From Aquipluma nitroreducens (GTDB taxonomy: Bacteria > Bacteroidota > Bacteroidia > Bacteroidales > Prolixibacteraceae), in NCBI RefSeq assembly GCF_009689585.1, contig NZ_AP018694.1:4765501-4829500 (forward strand): 64,000 nucleotides of DNA. Direction: 5' to 3'. The position numbers and the translations under genes are program-made. Positions 60,523-64,000 of the stretch are shown here, piece by piece. Below the pieces are notes generated by a model that was not told the DNA's origin, did no database searches, and worked only from the letters and a program-made list of their open reading frames with translations. Positions within the stretch are counted from its first letter, which is position 1. Every line of letters begins with the position of its first letter.

Positions 60523-60893
60523 TTGTTCGAATGATTTTGTTTGAGAGGCAATTTCATCATGACCGGAAGGCTATAATCGCTTGATTTTAGTGCCTTTTTG
60601 AACTGTTTGGTACTTTTATTCAACTCGTGCAGTTCATGGCGAAGATTGTAACATCTTTCCCCAGCCTTAATATCCAATTCTTTTGATTCGTAATTCTTCA
60701 AAATGCATTTTGGGCATGACAATAAATCATTCGACAAAAGAAGAACTTCCCAGAGTACTTTTCGGATGCCGTTTCGTAAAACATTTCTACCTGGTTTTGT
60801 CGTAATGAAGTATTCGAAATACTGATCCCAGCTACTAAAACCATATTCTTTGGCTATTGTATCTTTTATTTTTTCTATCTGGCATTTCATCAC
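60519..60893 (-). CDS. Hypothetical protein coupled to the histidine kinase
   Basis: The 124-residue protein is helical and Lys-rich, with four cysteines including a CPKC pair (LLSCPKCILKNYES). No motif that I know covers the whole length. Its stop overlaps the kinase start by four bases, which argues for a functional link such as an accessory sensor or partner. The cysteines could bind metal or respond to redox state. Confidence 0.6.
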   Translation of the reverse strand: MMKCQIEKIKDTIAKEYGFSSWDQYFEYFITTKPGRNVLRNGIRKVLWEVLLLSNDLLSCPKCILKNYESKELDIKAGERCYNLRHELHELNKSTKQFKKALKSSDYSLPVMMKLPLKQNHSNK

Positions 60894-61019
60894 GGTTAAA
60901 ATAATTTTGTTTTATCCATTTATTGATAATTATCATCATAAGGATATTGTTAGCCGTGTGAGGTAACAATTGCCATATTGTAGTTGGTCTTTCTCTTGGT
61001 AACCAGGCGAATAGATTAA

Positions 61020-61496
61020 TCAGAAATAGCCATAATCATGTTTATTGACATAGTAATTGCCATTTGCTTCCGGTTGAAATATCACATCAGTGATCTTGAT
61101 GTGGTTCTCATTTTTCCAAGTACGATATACGACTTTGGTTCCGGTTTTTTCGGAAAAGATGGCTGCTCCCAAAGCAGAAAAAATAGAAATTCTATTTTCC
61201 TTTATGTTCTCATATTCAGGTAATACCAGTTTTATAGTAAATGGGGCTTCAGCATTGTTTCGTTGTAGCTCTACAAAGGAATTCATTGTAACTATATCTC
61301 GTGGCACATCCTGGGGCTTAACCTTCAGTGCCAGCGAAATTTTTCTTTTTAATACTTGGACCTCATCAAATCTTGTTATGTGCCAACATTCAAGCGCACG
61401 AATGCATCCCATCAGCAACTCGGAATCTAAAGTTGAAATAATCATCTCATCTGATTTTTGTTTGTTAATTATTTGTATTAAACCATCCGCTAACAT
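61020..61496 (-). CDS. Rnk/GreA-C-like protein, paralogue 1
   Basis: The 158-residue protein has the GreA/GreB C-terminal (Rnk-like) fold: DIVTMNSFVELQRNNAEAPF, TIKLVLPEYENIKENRISIF and SALGAAIFSEKTGTKV, and it ends in DVIFQPEANGNYYVN. Rnk binds RNA polymerase in E. coli, and GreA-C-like domains do so generally. The ATG at 61445 is an alternative start. Together with the genes at 61733 and 62199 it forms a set of three related proteins. Confidence 0.85.
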   Translation of the reverse strand: MLADGLIQIINKQKSDEMIISTLDSELLMGCIRALECWHITRFDEVQVLKRKISLALKVKPQDVPRDIVTMNSFVELQRNNAEAPFTIKLVLPEYENIKENRISIFSALGAAIFSEKTGTKVVYRTWKNENHIKITDVIFQPEANGNYYVNKHDYGYF

Positions 61497-61556
61497 AACT
61501 GGAGATTCCAGTCAGCCAGCGGATGGTCAATTATAAAACAAGCTATGCGCTTAGGA

Positions 61557-61679
61557 TCAATTCACCTGTAATTTTTTACGTTTCGACATTTTTAGCTCTT
61601 CTTTTTTTGTTCTTTTCTCAAGTCTCTTCTCTTTAAGATTCTTACTGGGTTCTTTTAAGCCATTTCCTTTTTTTGCCAT
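61557..61679 (-). CDS. Small very basic protein between Rnk-like genes
   Basis: The 40-residue open frame (start ATG at 61679, stop at 61557-61559) is nearly all Lys, Arg and Glu: KEKRLEKRTKKEELKMSKRK. A further ATG at 61688 adds three residues. It lies between two Rnk-like genes on the same strand, and no other gene fits in this space. A basic peptide could bind nucleic acid or polymerase. It is short, so this call rests mainly on position and composition. Confidence 0.5.
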   Translation of the reverse strand: MAKKGNGLKEPSKNLKEKRLEKRTKKEELKMSKRKKLQVN

Positions 61680-61732
61680 AGTTTCCATTTTAATATTAGA
61701 CATGAATATGACGTAAACAAACAATTCGTAAA

Positions 61733-62146
61733 CTAAATATCAAAAACGCCATTGGCTTCCGGTTGATAAATGATGCTTTTAATCTTAATTTTTTTTTCGC
61801 CCAGAGGAGCATCAAACTTTATTATGCTTCCAACTCTGTATCCCAATAGAGCGCTACCTAAAAGTGACAGAATGGAAATATTTCCCTTTCTGAAATCGGC
61901 ATCTTTTGGATACACAAGCTTTATTGTCATTACCTTTCCGTTATCTAAATCAACAACCTCAATTAACGAGTTCATTGTCACAAAGTCAGGTTCAATTTCT
62001 TTTGGATTTACCCTTTCGGCACGAGCAATCTCCTCGCATAAAATGGTTAGGTTACTGAGTTCTTCATTTTTGGTTTTCTTAATTGAACCAATCAGGTTGC
62101 CCAGCCTAACATAGTCAAGGTCAGTAATAATAATGTTCCTTTTCAT
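61733..62146 (-). CDS. Rnk/GreA-C-like protein, paralogue 2
   Basis: The 137-residue protein has the same plan: MKRNIIITDLDYVRLGNLIG, EPDFVTMNSLIEVVDLDNGK, TIKLVYPKDADFRKGNISIL and SLLGSALLGYRVGSII, and it ends in SIIYQPEANGVF. It keeps the Q-P-E-A-N-G tail of paralogue 1. This closest relative of the bacterial Rnk protein probably binds RNA polymerase's secondary channel. The three genes are separated by short gaps, so they may be one operon. Confidence 0.87.
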   Translation of the reverse strand: MKRNIIITDLDYVRLGNLIGSIKKTKNEELSNLTILCEEIARAERVNPKEIEPDFVTMNSLIEVVDLDNGKVMTIKLVYPKDADFRKGNISILSLLGSALLGYRVGSIIKFDAPLGEKKIKIKSIIYQPEANGVFDI

Positions 62147-62198
62147 ATCTGATTTTTTAATTTTTTTGAATTGATTAACTACTCAATTGGTAAGGTTG

Positions 62199-62618
62199 TT
62201 AATGTGAAATAATTTTTTCTATTCTGACTTGTTTTAGCTTTTCTCCATTGAAATAAGTTACATCTTCTCCTTCTTTGAGTCCCAAACAAACAAATCCCAG
62301 CAAGCTATAAATTGAATAATCATCGTTCGATTCCAATTCGCCCGGATATACTATCCGAATTCGTTGTTTCTTATGCTCTGAATTGGTTATCAATATATTC
62401 GAATTCATCCTGACAAAATTTTCGGGAATATCATTCGATGTATATTTGAGACTAAAGGTCAAAGCCAGAAAAAGATGATGTAATCGCTTCGGAGAAACAT
62501 CTTCTTTTCCGATATCATTTTTTATCAGATTTATGAGTCTGAAGTAATCGGTGTATGTTATCGACTTCTTTTGAGCCTCCTTAACCTTAAATTCTTCAAG
62601 TATTGATAGTTTTAACAT
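62199..62618 (-). CDS. Rnk/GreA-C-like protein, paralogue 3
   Basis: The 139-residue protein follows the same pattern (NDIPENFVRMNSNILITNSE, RIRIVYPGELESNDDYSIYS, LLGFVCLGLKEGEDVTYFNG) but lacks the Q-P-E-A-N-G tail and has an N-terminal extension. It is the most divergent of the three. A perfect inverted repeat lies just upstream, shared with the divergent MarR-like gene, so it is probably the first gene of the leftward unit. Confidence 0.8.
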   Translation of the reverse strand: MLKLSILEEFKVKEAQKKSITYTDYFRLINLIKNDIGKEDVSPKRLHHLFLALTFSLKYTSNDIPENFVRMNSNILITNSEHKKQRIRIVYPGELESNDDYSIYSLLGFVCLGLKEGEDVTYFNGEKLKQVRIEKIISH

Positions 62619-62668
62619 ATCTTCAATTTTTTAAAGAATGGTTTAATTTATACATTTGTTAAAATAAA

Positions 62669-62702
62669 ATCGGATACGATATTAATATATATCGTATCCG
62701 AT
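62669..62702. promoter_or_regulatory. Perfect 14-base inverted repeat in a divergent promoter
   Basis: ATCGGATACGATAT (62669-62682) and ATATCGTATCCGAT (62689-62702) are perfect reverse complements with a six-base spacer. The repeat lies between the divergent starts of the Rnk-like gene (62618) and the MarR-like gene (62749). Its length and symmetry fit a dimeric regulator's operator, most simply that of the MarR-like protein, which would then control itself and the Rnk-like genes. Confidence 0.7.
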
Positions 62703-62748
62703 GCAAACATAGTGAATCTTTTTATATTTTTACACAAAAAATATACTG

Positions 62749-63450
62749 ATGGAAAATAAGTATGATGTTCTAAAACAGTTAATTGACCTATTTGAGAATT
62801 TTGAAATGGAGAATGGACAATTAGATGTCCTGAATTTTGCCCAATGGATTTTAAACAAACATCACGAAGAACCAGAACTTCAAGAGAAAATATCCAATAA
62901 AACAATATTAACTCGTTATCAGGAATCTTCAGTTCCTTTTAAAAATCACTTCGATGATAAAATCCGATTTTTAGAAGCTGTTGCGGGAATTGCCCGGTAT
63001 CATGAATTTTATACCCGGAAAGCGCTGAAAGATATGGTAATCAATACACGTTTGGAATTTCTTTTCCTCCAAGCCGTTGATATGCTTGAAAGAGCAAAGA
63101 AGACCGATCTTATCAATATCTATCATCTGGAATATACCACTGGCATGGATACAATAAGGAGATTGATTAATAACGGTTTACTATTCGAGATACAGGATGA
63201 GAATGACAAAAGAATTAAGCTGCTTATTATGTCTGATCTGGGGAAAGCTGTTTATGAGCAAGCCAAAAAGAGAATAAACGATGAAAGCACTATGTTCTTT
63301 ACCGCGATAAGTGATAATAAATGGAAAAAAGTTTTACCCGTTTTGGAGGAAATTGACGATTTCCATAGTGATGTTTTCCAGAAACATAACAATAAACCAT
63401 TTGCAGAAATATCAAATTTAATGGATTCTCTCAAACATTTATTTAAATGA
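62749..63450 (+). CDS. MarR-like winged-helix regulator
   Basis: The 233-residue protein is longer than typical MarR members. The winged-helix part lies at about residues 105-170 (LEFLFLQAVDMLERAKKTDL, MDTIRRLINNGLLFEIQDEN, MSDLGKAVYEQAKKRI), with helical segments on both sides. It starts 47 bases after a perfect inverted repeat and is divergent from the Rnk-like genes. The N-terminal 100 residues are not a known domain to me. Effector unknown. Confidence 0.8.
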   Translation: MENKYDVLKQLIDLFENFEMENGQLDVLNFAQWILNKHHEEPELQEKISNKTILTRYQESSVPFKNHFDDKIRFLEAVAGIARYHEFYTRKALKDMVINTRLEFLFLQAVDMLERAKKTDLINIYHLEYTTGMDTIRRLINNGLLFEIQDENDKRIKLLIMSDLGKAVYEQAKKRINDESTMFFTAISDNKWKKVLPVLEEIDDFHSDVFQKHNNKPFAEISNLMDSLKHLFK

Positions 63451-63766
63451 TTTGGTTATTCTCGTGTAAGGGATTCCTCACTAAATGAAGATATTAATTG
63501 ACGTCTTGTTATGTAAAATGATTGAAGTTGATAATAGTCTGACTGTTTAATAGGCATTTGCCAACTTCAACCAATAATTAAACGCCTATAAATATAGAAT
63601 TTTATGAGAGTCCGGTATCATGCCTAATAATCAAATGGAGTCATTGATTGCATCACAAATGACTACAAGTGACATTGGCAAGAAGCGTAAAAAGATATTC
63701 AGGATGATTATAATAAGGTGAATGATTGTCTATGCAAACAGAATAGCGAACCAAAATCATAGAAAA
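63451..63766. other. Intergenic region with only tiny open frames
   Basis: This 316-base stretch separates the MarR-like gene from the next gene. It contains short open frames (for example starting MPNNQMESLIASQMTTSD near 63620) without any match I recognise. I call no gene here. Confidence 0.5.
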
Positions 63767-64000
63767 ATGAAAAAGCGATTTATCATACTCATTGACTTTT
63801 CGGAGTATTCGGGCAACTTAATACGGTATGCATGCGATTGGGGTAGACAAGCAAATGTGGAATTGCTTTTAGTTCATCAAACCATTGTTTTAGCACCAGC
63901 ACTTACTGACAAAGATAGTAGACAGCAAATCGCTCAACACACAAATGATGAGGCATTGTATGAATTAAAAACCCTTGCAAAAGCGCTAATCCCACCAACA
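63767..64000 (+). CDS. Universal stress protein, cut by the window end
   Basis: The open frame from the ATG at 63767 gives MKKRFIILIDFSEYSGNLIR, a UspA-type nucleotide-binding start, and continues with ACDWGRQANVELLLVHQ to the end of the window without a stop. Universal stress proteins of this type are induced by respiration inhibitors and stress. It is the second UspA-type protein here, with the UspA-transaldolase ORF at 41133. The 3' end is outside the window. Confidence 0.85.
   Translation, partial: MKKRFIILIDFSEYSGNLIRYACDWGRQANVELLLVHQTIVLAPALTDKDSRQQIAQHTNDEALYELKTLAKALIPPT

Noticed and set aside
1-64000. CRISPR arrays, rRNA genes and phage structural genes
   Set aside because: No regularly spaced repeats, rRNA-like stretches or phage morphogenesis families were seen.

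Overview
The window comes from a member of the Bacteroidota. Its protein families are typical of that phylum: the RteC regulator, DUF2141, DUF2249, SPFH and LABN-domain proteins. Promoters resemble the Bacteroidota -7 box (TAnnTTTG), Shine-Dalgarno motifs are mostly weak, and the DNA is AT-rich. A respiratory nitrate reductase, a bd oxidase and several proteins linked to nitric oxide suggest a facultatively anaerobic nitrate reducer, perhaps in the Marinilabiliales/Prolixibacteraceae; that placement is inference. No rRNA, tRNA or CRISPR array was recognised.

Layout. (1) 1-1440: a frameshifted partial copy of an RND pump gene that occurs intact at 17339-18583, joined to the tail of a CopD-like gene. 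(2) 1467-3875: DUF1858/DUF2249 protein, a frameshifted haem-copper-oxidase/NnrS-like membrane protein, and a MIP18-family protein. (3) 12072 down to 3882: leftward operon Rrf2 regulator, TDT-family channel, narG, narH, narJ, narI. (4) 12298-21567: cupin, TetR-type regulators and a complete RND tripartite efflux operon. (5) 21654-28093: a lipid/glycan-modification operon (GT2, LABN protein, GT39/ArnT-like, nucleotide-sugar epimerase) flanked by two small winged-helix proteins, then a phosphoesterase. (6) 28141-31270: relics of an integrative conjugative element. Its rteC gene is split by an IS1634-like element flanked by a 76-bp direct repeat. (7) 36559 down to 31460: a TetR-controlled ABC-2-permease export operon. 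(8) 50587 down to 37300: a long leftward block with RIC iron-sulfur repair protein, Rrf2 regulator, racemase, PLP enzyme, flavin reductase, NadA, a UspA-transaldolase ORF, cytochrome c, two Sco proteins, a CuA subunit and an unusual haem-copper oxidase subunit I. (9) 50710-55716: metE and cydAB. (10) 63450 down to 56374 and onward: lipoproteins, coiled-coil proteins, an orphan histidine kinase, three Rnk/GreA-C-like paralogues, a MarR-like regulator, and a UspA gene running off the end.

How it fits together. Nitrate respiration makes nitrite and, directly or indirectly, nitric oxide. Much of the window can be read as making and surviving these: NarGHI; a haem-copper enzyme that lacks the oxidase tyrosine and so may reduce NO; NO-tolerant bd oxidase; RIC repair; and cobalamin-independent MetE, placed divergently from ric over a perfect inverted repeat. 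Half-sites of the form ATAAAAAG occur both there and upstream of the nar operon, and an Rrf2 gene lies in each block. The strongest leads for follow-up are the Tyr-to-Asn haem-copper subunit, the shared inverted repeats, the TDT channel in the usual NarK position, the UspA-transaldolase ORF, and the cluster of three Rnk-like genes. Several frameshifts in this window are single-base changes in homopolymers, so consensus error must be excluded before they are read as biology.
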